The notes beneath the pieces were generated by a model, which did no database searches, had not been told where the DNA came from, and saw nothing but the letters and a program-made list of their open reading frames with translations. The position numbers and the translations under genes are program-made. This document shows, piece after piece, positions 53,148-62,291 of a stretch of 64,000 nt of DNA (the first letter of the stretch is position 1; each line of letters begins with the position of its first letter). The stretch is from SKW197 sp049970095 (GTDB lineage: Archaea; Thermoplasmatota; Thermoplasmata; Lutacidiplasmatales; SKW197), in the NCBI GenBank assembly GCA_049970095.1, contig JBMFNP010000001.1:26101-90100 (forward strand). The letters are read 5' to 3'.

Positions 53148-55748
53148 CTATCTGCACTCTGCACTCAAACTTCCTCCAAATTTTTTCACTATTTCTGCCA
53201 TTGCTTCCTCAACCTCACTCTCAATACCGATTTTTGCAGCAACTTTCCGTGCCTCCTCTATTGCCTCCATGTATTTTTCCTTATCTCCCTTCTCTGCGTA
53301 AAGTTCTGCAATGTCTATCTGGTTGTATACAAACATCCACTTATTTCCTGTCTTATTACACAGATGCTTTGCCTCCAGATACTCTGCCAGCGCCTTTTCA
53401 AACTCATTATTTTCAAAATATACATTCCCAAGATTGTTCTTTGAGATTGCCATACCATCCAGGTCGTGAATTCTTTTCTTCAGTTCGATACTCTTCTCAA
53501 GGATTTCCCTTGCATTTTCAAAATCCTCAAGTTCATAATACACCATTCCAAGATTGTTGTAAACAAGTGAAAGTCCATAGTAATCCTTTTTCCTCATGAA
53601 AATCTCCTCGCTTTTCCTCAGATAATCCATGCTTTCAGAATATCTCCCTTCATAGTAAAGAATCGCCCCAATACGGTTATAGGCACGGGCAATTTCAACA
53701 TCCATATTGTACTTCTCAAACACCCCAATTGCTTTCTTCTGAGCCTCAATTGCTTCGGCATATCTTCCACATCTTTCATGAATATAACCCTCAGTTGCCA
53801 GTGCTTTACCCATCTCCAGATTTTTCTCGTCCTCCGGCAGTTTTTCAAATTCTTCAAATGCAACATTTATCCTTTCAAGTGCTGCAGCATGTTCCCCCAT
53901 TTTTAGCAGTACCTCTGCAAGTGCAAGATAACCCCTTCCCTTCTCCAGTGCATTCTCACCAGCCAGATTAATTTTTTCCTCAATCTTATCAGCTGCCTCA
54001 ACAAACAGCCCTGATGATATCAATATTTCCACAATTTTTTCAAGTACATCAAGTGCAATCTTTTTTTCCTGGACATTGCACTTATCCAGCACATCATACA
54101 ATCTCTGCAAGATCTCTATGGCTTCTGTGTATGCAAATCTTTCTGCAAGTTTTTCACCTGCAGCAAACCCGTACTCTTTCAACTTGTCTATTCGCCCAGC
54201 TTTCAGATAATGATACACCATAACCAGCATTTTATCAGCATCACCTTTTTGATATTCCTCCTCAAAAATTTTACCTGCAATCTCATGAAGTGCCGTTCTC
54301 AATTCCTCTCCTAACTCATTGTAGACTACTTCGCGGATTCTTGAGGGCTCAAATTTATAAGTGTTCTTTTCATGCCTTAACAACCCATAAGCCTTCTCAA
54401 TTTTTGATAAAATCCGCAGAACAGTTACCCTGTCCATTCCAAGCATTTTTTCCAGAACATTCGCAGTGAATTCATTACCTAGAACACTAGCGCTCTCAAG
54501 AATTTCAATCTCCTCCTCATTTAGCCTGGTGAGCTTCTCCTTTATGATTTCGTAAACTCTCTCTGGCACTTTTATCTCTTTTTTGTCGTATAACCAGACG
54601 TTTCCTTCTTTTCTTAGGAATTCTTTGTCGCTCAGATACTTCAAAACCTCAATAATAAACAGAGGATTTCCTTCCGTCTCCGCATAGATTGTGTCTTTAA
54701 ATTCCTGATTTATATAACCCTCTAGCACACTTTCAATCAATTGACATACACCTTCTTTATCCAGTGGTTCAAGCGTCAAAATATCCAGCAACTCTTCCCC
54801 TCTCATGGCATTGATCAATTCAGAAAGGGATTGCCCTCCTGCTGCCTTGATCTCATCACTTCTTACTGTTCCAAAAATTCCGATGCGCTCACTCTGGATG
54901 TCTCTCGCAATATAATGCAGAAGTGAGAGAGTAGAGGAGTCTGCCCACTGAAGGTCATCCATTATAATTACAACTGGCTTCTCCCGTGAAATCCTTTTGA
55001 TTCCAAGAAGTACATTCTGGAATACACCAATTTTTCTTGTGGAACTGTCTATTCCAAGCATACTTCCATCATATTTCTCGCTTTCTACAAGGGCTTTCAG
55101 ATAGTGCTGAAGGATATCATTCTCTTTATCATTGTCATTGCCTACCTCTTCAACTTTTGACAGAATCGCTTTCATATCCTCTATCAGATACTCGTTCTCA
55201 ATCCCATCAACAAGGGCTACAAGGTTTATTTTTTTTCCAGGGAGATTTATGATTGTGAAATCCCCATGTCTCATCACTCCAAGTTTTCCTTCTTCAACTT
55301 CATCTGCTCTCCCAGAAATTTGGTTCATAGAATCCTTTATAAAATTTTCCACGGCAGTTACCATACCCAGAAATATATCGGAATCAATATTCTGGTTTTT
55401 TCTTTCATACTTCGCTAAAATTATTCCTCCCTTATTTACAGCATACAAAGCATCCAGAGAGGGGATACTCTCAGCAAGAAGATATTCCTTGTTTATTTCT
55501 TTCAACATCTCATAAATAGGAGTGAATGGTGCCATCCCAGGTACACATTTTCCAGACATCACATTAACTCCTCTGCTCTCACAGATTTTTCGGAGTTCTT
55601 CCAGAAGCCGTGTTTTTCCAACACCACCCTCCCCGAGCAAGAACACGGTTCTTCCCCTGCCCTTTCCTACATCATCAACAAAATGCTCACAGAATTTGAG
55701 CTCTTTTCTCCTGTCAACAAACTCGGGTGGCAACTTCAGGATGCTCAT
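53148..55748 (-). CDS. AAA/STAND-type ATPase with C-terminal TPR repeats
   Basis: 866 residues. Walker A GGVGKTRLLEEL at 41-52, Walker B VIIMDDLQWAD (~262-272) and a sensor arginine in GIFGTVRSDE mark a predicted ATPase of the ORC/MalT-like STAND type. A winged-helix-like region follows (ESASVLGNEFTANVLEKMLG), then eight or so TPR units from ~540 to the end (for example ARAYNRIGAILYYEGRYSES). STAND proteins are switches that oligomerise on a signal and activate transcription or an effector. There is no DNA-binding output domain at the C-terminus. It ends in TAG. Repeat copy 2 lies just upstream. Confidence 0.85.
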   Translation of the reverse strand: MSILKLPPEFVDRRKELKFCEHFVDDVGKGRGRTVFLLGEGGVGKTRLLEELRKICESRGVNVMSGKCVPGMAPFTPIYEMLKEINKEYLLAESIPSLDALYAVNKGGIILAKYERKNQNIDSDIFLGMVTAVENFIKDSMNQISGRADEVEEGKLGVMRHGDFTIINLPGKKINLVALVDGIENEYLIEDMKAILSKVEEVGNDNDKENDILQHYLKALVESEKYDGSMLGIDSSTRKIGVFQNVLLGIKRISREKPVVIIMDDLQWADSSTLSLLHYIARDIQSERIGIFGTVRSDEIKAAGGQSLSELINAMRGEELLDILTLEPLDKEGVCQLIESVLEGYINQEFKDTIYAETEGNPLFIIEVLKYLSDKEFLRKEGNVWLYDKKEIKVPERVYEIIKEKLTRLNEEEIEILESASVLGNEFTANVLEKMLGMDRVTVLRILSKIEKAYGLLRHEKNTYKFEPSRIREVVYNELGEELRTALHEIAGKIFEEEYQKGDADKMLVMVYHYLKAGRIDKLKEYGFAAGEKLAERFAYTEAIEILQRLYDVLDKCNVQEKKIALDVLEKIVEILISSGLFVEAADKIEEKINLAGENALEKGRGYLALAEVLLKMGEHAAALERINVAFEEFEKLPEDEKNLEMGKALATEGYIHERCGRYAEAIEAQKKAIGVFEKYNMDVEIARAYNRIGAILYYEGRYSESMDYLRKSEEIFMRKKDYYGLSLVYNNLGMVYYELEDFENAREILEKSIELKKRIHDLDGMAISKNNLGNVYFENNEFEKALAEYLEAKHLCNKTGNKWMFVYNQIDIAELYAEKGDKEKYMEAIEEARKVAAKIGIESEVEEAMAEIVKKFGGSLSAECR

Positions 55749-55790
55749 TGCTGCATGTAATTACACCTGAGTATTAATTTCTTTCTGAGA

Positions 55791-55922
55791 ACCGAGGAAC
55801 ACAAGTTTTGTTTGAAAATTCAAAATTTTTGGACTTAGGTCTTACCATTACTATCTGGCAGGCTCTCGGTTTCCTGGCTGAGATTATTAGATAAATCTCA
55901 TCAACCAAAGTTAAGGTTTCCC
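55791..55922 (-). repeat. Dispersed repeat, copy 2 (about 132 bp, inverted relative to copy 1)
   Basis: Read on the minus strand this matches 33360-33479 nearly base for base, with an extra GATGAGATTTA after GGTT. The ends are imperfect inverted repeats. It occupies the space upstream of the AAA/TPR gene on the minus strand (43 nt from its start) and upstream of the frameshifted DUF2156 gene on the plus strand. Next to it, ATTTTCTAGTG is duplicated in tandem at 55941-55951 and 55952-55962, and the rest of 55963-56085 holds only the DUF2156 promoter (a TATA-like GAATATAA near 56057). Confidence 0.7.
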
Positions 55923-56085
55923 TGTGTGCCGCGCCCACTCATTTTCTAGTGATTTTCTAGTGAATTGCAATAAATTGCACAGGGGAATTGTTTTCAATAA
56001 ACTTCTGACAGCGCCTTACCAAGGCATAGAACGCACAGTTGCCTGGTTAGGAAAGAATATAACGCCCTTTGTGTTTACTCATTCA

Positions 56086-56978
56086 ATGAAAGAGTTCCCA
56101 GAGTTTGAGCCACTTACACTGGAACATAGATATCTCCTCCGAGAATCCTTACTGAATGCAAATCCTACAATTTCTGAGATGTGCTTTGGAAACCTGTATA
56201 TCTGGCAGGACACATATCCTGCCTATGTTTCTATGATTGAAGATAGTTACATCCTGAGAGGGGAAAATGCATTTCTGGTACCTGTTTGTGAGAGAAATCA
56301 TGAAAAAACAATACATCTCATTGAAAAAATAGAAGGATACTGCACCAACCAGAAAAAGGATGTAATCTTCAAATATACTCCTGCACAATGTGCGAATGTG
56401 CTGAAAACGCGAGGATATGAGGTAATTCCAGACAGGGACAACTGGGACTATCTGTATTTGACAGAGCACCTGGCTGAACTCCAGGGACAGAAATACTACA
56501 GCAAAAGAAAGGATATCAAGAAATTTATGGTGGCTACTAATGAAAAGGCGGAATTTCTCCCTCTTGCTGAAAATCATCTTCTGGAATGCCTTGAAATTAA
56601 TAGGAACTGGTTGAAAGAAAAAAACGTGAGGATGAGAACTACCTTGCAGGGGAGCAGCTTGCACTTACCCGTGCATTGAAAGATTATTCCGCACTTGAAT
56701 TTATTGGCTTTGCGGTACTGCTGGATGGAGATGTAATAGGGTTTACTATTGGAGAGCAACTTAACAGAGAAACCGTGGTAGTGCATTTTGAAAAAGGAGA
56801 TTACAGGTATCCAGGTATATATCAGTACATTAACCAGAAGTTCGCAGATGCAATGTTGGGTAAATTTAAGTACATCAATAGGGAGCAGGACCTTGGAATC
56901 CCTGGGCTGCGAAAAGCAAAGGAATCCTATCATCCCATAGCAATGGTTGAAAAATTTACCTGCATAAAGAGAGCGTGA
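56086..56978 (+). pseudogene. Frameshifted DUF2156 (LPG-synthase C-terminal-like) gene
   Basis: The ATG at 56086, about 27 nt after a TATA-like GAATATAAC, opens MKEFPEFEPLTLEHRYLLRE, a DUF2156 start, and continues to NRNWLKEKNV. The frame then diverts to a stop at 56679. The expected continuation is in the next frame: EDENYLAGEQLALTRALKDY, LEFIGFAVLLDGDVIGFTIG, and a normal C-terminus to the TGA at 56978. One extra A in the A7 run near 56620 restores about 297 residues. DUF2156 has a GNAT-like fold, and relatives transfer aminoacyl groups to lipids. It may be a real mutation, a homopolymer sequencing error or slippage. Confidence 0.78.
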
Positions 56979-57108
56979 GTATACTTTCACAATCTACAAA
57001 ACACTCAGAAGAAGAACTGGATTTCTTGAAAATACACATTCACTTTCACTTACCCCTGGTGTTGAGATATATAAGCATCCTCTTCAATATATGTATCGGT
57101 GATAAAAA

Positions 57109-57204
57109 ATGCAGGACGAATTTGACTGGTGCTCATGGGAAGAAATATACAAAGCCCTGGGGGTGGAGGTTTACCCTCGTGAAGATGGCAAGACGGAGGC
57201 ATAA
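57109..57204 (+). CDS. Possible 31-residue small protein
   Basis: The ATG at 57109 has GGTGAT 7 nt upstream and a good TATA-like AGATATATAAG at 57065-57075, so both promoter and ribosome site are placed correctly. The product MQDEFDWCSWEEIYKALGVE then VYPREDGKTEA is acidic, with no family I recognise. It fills the otherwise empty space 56979-57249 and shares no strand with the methyltransferase that follows. The well-placed signals are the main support; the size makes it uncertain. Confidence 0.4.
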   Translation: MQDEFDWCSWEEIYKALGVEVYPREDGKTEA

Positions 57205-57249
57205 AAACCACCCCTTACCCTACACTTCATGATAAAAAACAATCCCATC

Positions 57250-57843
57250 CTATATCTCCCACCCTCTCTTATTTTTTGTGAGTTTCACAGCAAATAATTC
57301 CTCAAAAAAGAATCTGGTGGTTTTCAGAACCACACATTCATACATTTTCTTTGCATTTTCCATTGCCATGGCGTTGTGTGAAGAAAAAAGCATGAATATC
57401 ACTCCATTTTCTTCCAGGTAGTTTGCTGCCTCTCTCAAAAACCTGTTAATAACTCTGTTTCCATCTGTGCCACCATCCAGTGCATAGTTTAGTTCTCCTT
57501 CCACAATGTCTTCTTTTTCTGTGGGAAGATATGGGGGGTTAAAGACAATCACATCAAATTTTCCCTCTATTTTTTTGAAAAGGTCAGAGTGAACAAACTG
57601 GATTTCAGCCCCATTTGCCATAGCATTTTTTTCCGCCAGTTCAATACTCTTTTTAGAGATATCGCAGGCAAAAACCTTCGCACCCTTAAGAGCACAATGT
57701 ATAGCGATATAACCACTGCCTGTACCCATCTCCAGCACTTTCTGTCCCGCTTGCACCTCAATTACTTCCAGGAGTAGATGTGTATCCTCAGAAGGTGGAT
57801 AAACATCATCCGAGTAACTGAGTTTCAATGGCAGTGCTTTCAT
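57250..57843 (-). CDS. HemK/PrmC-like N5-glutamine methyltransferase
   Basis: 197 residues, a Rossmann-fold SAM methyltransferase. The SAM site is VLEMGTGSGYIAIHCALKGA (~38-57), and the family motif NPPYLPTEKEDI (~111-122) binds the amide nitrogen to be methylated. Archaeal and eukaryotic members of this size (Mtq2-like) methylate the GGQ glutamine of translation release factor with help from a Trm112 partner. That role is inferred from family and length; no Trm112 gene is nearby. The start overlaps the HD gene by 4 nt. Confidence 0.87.
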   Translation of the reverse strand: MKALPLKLSYSDDVYPPSEDTHLLLEVIEVQAGQKVLEMGTGSGYIAIHCALKGAKVFACDISKKSIELAEKNAMANGAEIQFVHSDLFKKIEGKFDVIVFNPPYLPTEKEDIVEGELNYALDGGTDGNRVINRFLREAANYLEENGVIFMLFSSHNAMAMENAKKMYECVVLKTTRFFFEELFAVKLTKNKRGWEI

Positions 57844-58346
57844 TGCTTTACACGCCTTTCCAGGTTTGCAATCTCATTTTCTATTTCTACACAGTGGCGG
57901 AGAATAATTGCCTCCTCCAGTTTATGTCCCTCCTCCTCCTCATGCATTGAAACAATGTGCATTACTTCTGGCGGGAGCCCATGCTTCGCACATAGAAGAA
58001 CACTACTCATTGGATGTTCCAGTAAATTTTCATTTTTCTTCAGGATGCCCGACTCAAGGTTATGTTCTACAGCAATTCCCACATCATGTAGAATTGCACC
58101 TGCGATCAACCAGTCCATATTCACATTTCTGCGGACAATTGCAACTGCCATCGCCATCTGGGTGATTCTACGGGTATGGTCCACAAGTGAAATCTTCCGT
58201 TTTGCACCTGGCATGATGATTTTCTTAACAATCTCAATGTTACCCCCAGTTGCTTCCAACCAGACGGCAATAATTTTCTTGCGCAGGTTTTCGTCTTTTA
58301 TCTTCTGGATTTCAGGGAATGCTCTGAGCACTTCGGAATTTTCCAT
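57840..58346 (-). CDS. HD-domain phosphohydrolase
   Basis: 168 residues. The metal-binding HD signature appears as LVDHTRRITQMAMAVA (~54-69), LIAGAILHDVGIAVEHN (~79-95, with the HD pair) and later His residues in LEHPMSSVLLCAKHG and VMHIVSMHEEEEGH. HD proteins remove phosphate from nucleotides or cyclic dinucleotides. The substrate is not evident. It is the first gene of a pair with the methyltransferase (4-nt overlap), while 107 nt separate it from the divergent TPR-like gene. Confidence 0.85.
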   Translation of the reverse strand: MENSEVLRAFPEIQKIKDENLRKKIIAVWLEATGGNIEIVKKIIMPGAKRKISLVDHTRRITQMAMAVAIVRRNVNMDWLIAGAILHDVGIAVEHNLESGILKKNENLLEHPMSSVLLCAKHGLPPEVMHIVSMHEEEEGHKLEEAIILRHCVEIENEIANLERRVKQ

Positions 58347-58453
58347 GTTTTCCTCCCAATGTTATAGGCAAAATACTATTTAAATTTCATGGAAATAAAT
58401 GCTCGCACAGCAAGTATTTAGTATATGTATGTATTCAGCGAGATGGTGATTAA

Positions 58454-59371
58454 TTGGACTTATTGGAACTGGAAAGGAAGGCAGACGAACTGTTTCTTGC
58501 TGATAACATGGAAGAGGCTCTAAAAACCTATGATAATCTTTTTGTGGAGAGCAGAAACGCAAGGAATTTTCCGATGGCTGCAACCGCACAATTCATGAGC
58601 GCAATTATTCGTACAAAAGATATTAAAAAGGGAATACTTGCTGCAATGATTCTGATTGCCACATGGGAGAATAACAATATAGACACCAGTCCTTTTATCA
58701 GAAAATGCAGACTTCTCTCTGAGTATGCTTCACAGAAAAAAGATGAAAATCTTTACAACTATGTGATGCTGATCGGCGCTGAAAATGAGGAAATTCTGTG
58801 CAAGCATGCGGCATTTTTCACGCCTGACAAAATCTCTGAATTGAATGAAAGAATGCCAGAGGAGTTTAGAGATGCGTTCCATATATTCGTGGCAATAATT
58901 CTTGCAAAAGGCGGAAACTTTGATGTTTCAATGTTTGTTCTCAAGGAAATGGAAGAAGAATTTACAGCTGAAACTAACAGGAAGGGCATCGGGATAACAC
59001 TGGGGCTAATGGCTGAAGCATGCAGGTTGACAAAAAGATTTGATGAGGCACTGGGATATGTGGATAAACTGCAAGAATATAAAGAGGATGTGGGTGCACA
59101 TGCAATATACTATCTGCTGGGCGACATCTACCTGAGCAAAGAAGATTTTGGTAAAGCGAAGGAGAACTTTGAACTGGCGATGAGGGAGGCAGAAGCATCC
59201 GAGGATTTTGATGGGATGTTCCGTTCCGTTGAATCCCTGATTTCCATTGCCCAGACTACTGCCAACAAAGAGGATGCTGCAAAATACGCAGACAAATACG
59301 AGGAATTCAAACAGAAATACGAGGAAAAAATATTCCGTGAAAGAATGAAAGCTCAGGATGAGGAGAATTAA
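58454..59371 (+). CDS. TPR-like helical-repeat protein
   Basis: 305 residues starting at a TTG with GGTGAT about 5 nt upstream; no ATG lies close. The N-terminal LERKADELFLADNMEEALKT and the C-terminal YYLLGDIYLSKEDFGKAKEN/AMREAEASEDFDGM stretches are recognisable TPR units, with less regular helical repeats between. It ends in a charged coiled coil (YADKYEEFKQKYEEKIFRER). It is a cytosolic interaction protein of unknown partner. Its last 4 nt overlap the end of the convergent DegT aminotransferase. Confidence 0.75.
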   Translation: MDLLELERKADELFLADNMEEALKTYDNLFVESRNARNFPMAATAQFMSAIIRTKDIKKGILAAMILIATWENNNIDTSPFIRKCRLLSEYASQKKDENLYNYVMLIGAENEEILCKHAAFFTPDKISELNERMPEEFRDAFHIFVAIILAKGGNFDVSMFVLKEMEEEFTAETNRKGIGITLGLMAEACRLTKRFDEALGYVDKLQEYKEDVGAHAIYYLLGDIYLSKEDFGKAKENFELAMREAEASEDFDGMFRSVESLISIAQTTANKEDAAKYADKYEEFKQKYEEKIFRERMKAQDEEN

Positions 59372-60495
59372 GCGGAGCAACTGTAGAATTCTGCAATTTT
59401 TTCAATTACATAATCCTGGTCCTCTTCACTCAATGAATAATACAGCGGAAGCGTGAGTATTTTTTTCCAGACCTTATCGGTTACTGGTAACTTTGCACTG
59501 AATTTTCTATATGCTGGCTGAAGGTATAGGGGCACATAATGCACACCTGTGGTTATACCCCACTCAGCCAGGAATTTCATCAATTCATTCCTTCTCTCGC
59601 ATTTTATCACATAACTGTAGGCACTTGTCTTTACTTCTGCCCTTACTTCTGGTATATTCACATTTTGAAAATCCTTCATTTTTTCTGAGTATCTTTTGAA
59701 AAGGTATGTTTTTCTCTCAATAATCTGATTTATTTTTCTTATCTGTGCGATTCCTATTGCTGCAGCCACATCATTCATATAATACTTGTAACCCACATCC
59801 TCGCATAGAAAGTCCCAGTATTTCTCCTTTGCTTCCTTTAATCTTGTCCAAGTATCTCTGTCAGCGCCAAGAAATCTAAGTTTCCGAATTTTCTTCTCAA
59901 ATTCGGGGTTATGTGTGGTAATTGCACCCCCCTCCCCTGTAGTAATGTTCTTTGTTGCATGGAAACTGAAACAGGTCATATCGGTATCCAGAGCTCCAAT
60001 CTTTACTCCTCTGTATGCTGCTCCAAATGCCTGGGCAGCATCTTCCACAACATAAATTTTCTTTTCTCTGGCAATATCCAGGATTTCTTTCATTTTACAG
60101 GGGTGTCCTGCGTAATGCACTGGTATGATACATGCGGTTTTATCCGTAATTTTTTCCATTAGGTCTTCTGGGCTCATGCAGAGGTTTTCCTCTTCAACAT
60201 CAACCCACACAGGCTTTCCACCTGCATGCACCACGGCGTGCGCTGTGGAGACGAATGTGAGGGCTGGAAGCAGCACTTCCTTTCCTTTAACCCCTATAAT
60301 TTCAAGTGCCAGATGGAGTGCAGAGGTACAGGAATTTGTGGCTATTGCATATTCAACCCCGAGATATTCAGCAATAAGTTTTTCAAATTCCAGGGTCTTC
60401 GGTCCTAAGCCAACCCAACCACTCTCAAACACACATTTTATCTCTTGAAGTTCATCTTCGCCCAGGTATGGGCGGAAAAGAGGGATGCGCTTCAT
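59368..60495 (-). CDS. DegT/DnrJ/EryC1-family PLP aminotransferase
   Basis: 375 residues of the sugar-aminotransferase family, which makes amino sugars for glycans. The PLP lysine is in CFSFHATKNITTGEGGA (~183), the phosphate-binding and active-site motifs include TNSCTSALHLAL and VVEDAAQAFGA, and the N-terminus IPLFRPYLGEDELQEI and SGWVGLGPKTLEFE are typical. The C-terminus shows GITTGVHYVPLYLQPAYRKF. It is coupled by a 4-nt overlap to the UPF0200 gene upstream. No other nucleotide-sugar gene lies nearby, so its product is undetermined. Confidence 0.9.
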   Translation of the reverse strand: MKRIPLFRPYLGEDELQEIKCVFESGWVGLGPKTLEFEKLIAEYLGVEYAIATNSCTSALHLALEIIGVKGKEVLLPALTFVSTAHAVVHAGGKPVWVDVEEENLCMSPEDLMEKITDKTACIIPVHYAGHPCKMKEILDIAREKKIYVVEDAAQAFGAAYRGVKIGALDTDMTCFSFHATKNITTGEGGAITTHNPEFEKKIRKLRFLGADRDTWTRLKEAKEKYWDFLCEDVGYKYYMNDVAAAIGIAQIRKINQIIERKTYLFKRYSEKMKDFQNVNIPEVRAEVKTSAYSYVIKCERRNELMKFLAEWGITTGVHYVPLYLQPAYRKFSAKLPVTDKVWKKILTLPLYYSLSEEDQDYVIEKIAEFYSCSA

Positions 60496-61040
60496 AACCC
60501 ATGCTCTGTTAGGATTTTTTGAATAAGTTTTTCTGCGCTATTTCTGAATTCTTCCAGAGTGCCTTCGTTTACCAGCATGTAATCCACCATTGCAAGTGCA
60601 CTTCCGAGTCCCCATTTAAGTTCTCTCTGGTCCCTCAGGATGCACTTCTCTATCGTGATTTCGTCGTCCCCTCTTGCTCTCTCCATGATTCTCTGATATC
60701 TGGTCTCTGGTGATGCATGAATTCCTACAGTTACAAGTTTGTCTCCGAAGTTATGGCGGAAGATGTTTAATTCCGCATCTCCCCTTACCCCATCAATTAT
60801 TGTTTTTTTCTCTGTCACTCTCGGGACCACAAGGGTTGCCCAGTATCCTAGCCCATATTGGTCCCTGCGCTCAGATGCCACCTTCGCAACATTTTCCGGT
60901 GTGTCTGGTAAATTCATCTTCCTTGTTTCCTCCCTCACAATATCTCCCATTCTTATTGGCACAAAGCCAAATTTTTTTGCGACGGTTAGGAATTCTTCTT
61001 TACCAGCACCTGGCATTCCAACAGTGAGAATAACAATCAT
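60492..61040 (-). CDS. UPF0200-type P-loop nucleotide kinase-like protein
   Basis: 182 residues from the ATG at 61040; an in-frame start far upstream lies before the likely transcript start. The P-loop is GMPGAGKEEFL (residues 8-18). IVREETRKMNLPDTPENVAK and IDGVRGDAELNIFRHNF match the dephospho-CoA-kinase-like UPF0200 family of archaea, whose substrate is not settled. A TTTTATATAGG box at about 61100-61112 on the minus strand would begin the transcript near 61085. It leads the two-gene unit with the DegT aminotransferase (4-nt overlap). Confidence 0.88.
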   Translation of the reverse strand: MIVILTVGMPGAGKEEFLTVAKKFGFVPIRMGDIVREETRKMNLPDTPENVAKVASERRDQYGLGYWATLVVPRVTEKKTIIDGVRGDAELNIFRHNFGDKLVTVGIHASPETRYQRIMERARGDDEITIEKCILRDQRELKWGLGSALAMVDYMLVNEGTLEEFRNSAEKLIQKILTEHGL

Positions 61041-61391
61041 GGTAACACCGAGATGGAGAATACACAGGTGTTTATTTGTTTTTTGCGTGCTATTAGTTCT
61101 CCTATATAAAACCATCAACTAAGGGGGGAGCGTAGAAAAATAAAATATCACCATATTTTTCTAGAGATTATGAGCGATCAAAAGTCAAGAAATTAGAGAA
61201 ATTGGGACAGAAGAATGAGAGAACTCGGTGAAAAGTGTGCAGTCATAGAATAAATCTACACGCCCGGAAATGAAGGAATATCCTTTAGGGGGGATGTATT
61301 CCAACGCATTTTGTTTCGCAATTATCTGGAAGGATTGTGGGCGACGCACGGGAGCAGTTATAGAATGGGGCATAGAGCATCATAATGATTG
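61041..61391. other. Gene-free stretch with promoter and weak coding debris
   Basis: The left end holds the promoter and leader of the UPF0200 gene. The remainder (61119-61391) has no convincing gene. A plus-strand frame from the ATG at 61270 to TAA at 61395 (MKEYPLGGMYSNAFCFAIIW, then about 21 more residues) has coding-like composition but no relative I know, and it overlaps the end of the CDF gene. It may be the remains of a decayed gene. Confidence 0.4.
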
Positions 61392-62291
61392 CTAATGCTC
61401 ACCAATTTCCTTGCTCCCACAGTGTGCAATCTCACACACCATTCCTTTTCCGCAATTTTCGCACTCTATCTGGAAGGTTGTAATTAAAATTCCATATTTT
61501 TCAAGATATACATTCACTTTCTTAATTATTTCTTTTGTTTCTGAAACCTTCATATCAGGCACAACTAGATGGGCACTCATTGCATGCACATTTGAACAGA
61601 TGCTCCATACCCTGATGTCATGCACATCCACAATTCCATACTGGTTTCTGATTTCCTCAACAAGTTTTTTCACATCCAGATGCTTCGGTGCTCTCTCCAT
61701 GAGGATGCCAGAAGATTCCCTCAAAATTTGAAATGCACTGTACATTATCACTATACTTATTCCAATACTGAGCAGAGGGTCTATTATCATTGCCCCTGTG
61801 AAAAACATCAGAAATCCCCCAGTGACCACTACAACTGAAGAGAGCATATCTCCAAGAATATGCAAAGCCGCACTTCTCACATTCAAGTCATCTGTATGTC
61901 CAAGAATTTTCAGGGAAACTGCATTTGCCACAAGCCCCGCAATTGCAACCAGCATCATCTCAAGCGAGCGCACATTTTCGGTATGAAAAAGACGGCGATA
62001 ACTCTCAACAAGAAGGAATACTGCCAGCATAAAAACAGTAATTCCATTTACTAGTGCTGCAAAAATTTCTACACGATGTAAGCCAAAGGTTCTTCTCAGG
62101 TCTGGCTTTTTTCTCGCAAGCAAAAGTGCTGAGATGCTAAGTAAAAGTGCAAGTACATCAGTAAGCATGTGGAATGCATCACCCAGCAGTGCCACACTGT
62201 TCGTGAAAAAACCACCTGCTAACTCAAGAATAAAAATTAAGGATGTGATTGAAACTGCAATTCCTAATTTCTCAGTTTTCTGCATTGCCAC
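61392..62291 (-). CDS. Cation diffusion facilitator (CDF) metal exporter
   Basis: 299 residues. Six hydrophobic helices with the transport-site motifs LLGDAFHMLTD (HxxxD in helix 2) and RSAALHILGDMLSS (HxxxD in helix 5), as in CzcD/ZnT-type exporters; a DLRRTFGLHRVEI loop stretch also matches. The cytosolic ferredoxin-like domain (MERAPKHLDVKKLVEEIRNQ) is followed by a Cys/His-rich end (ECENCGKGMVCEIAHCG) that could sense metal. It expels Zn or related divalent ions. Its start overlaps the end of the formiminotransferase gene by 20 nt. It ends in TAG. Confidence 0.9.
   Translation of the reverse strand: MAMQKTEKLGIAVSITSLIFILELAGGFFTNSVALLGDAFHMLTDVLALLLSISALLLARKKPDLRRTFGLHRVEIFAALVNGITVFMLAVFLLVESYRRLFHTENVRSLEMMLVAIAGLVANAVSLKILGHTDDLNVRSAALHILGDMLSSVVVVTGGFLMFFTGAMIIDPLLSIGISIVIMYSAFQILRESSGILMERAPKHLDVKKLVEEIRNQYGIVDVHDIRVWSICSNVHAMSAHLVVPDMKVSETKEIIKKVNVYLEKYGILITTFQIECENCGKGMVCEIAHCGSKEIGEH

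Noticed and set aside
52693..53599. Plus-strand frames opposite the coiled-coil and AAA/TPR genes
   Set aside because: Long but antisense to clearly coding sequence and biased to Ser/Phe/Leu, as expected from the reverse of Glu/Lys-rich helix codons.
55941..55962. Duplicated ATTTTCTAGTG as a target-site duplication of repeat copy 2
   Set aside because: Both copies lie on the same side of the repeat, not flanking it, so it is only a short tandem duplication.
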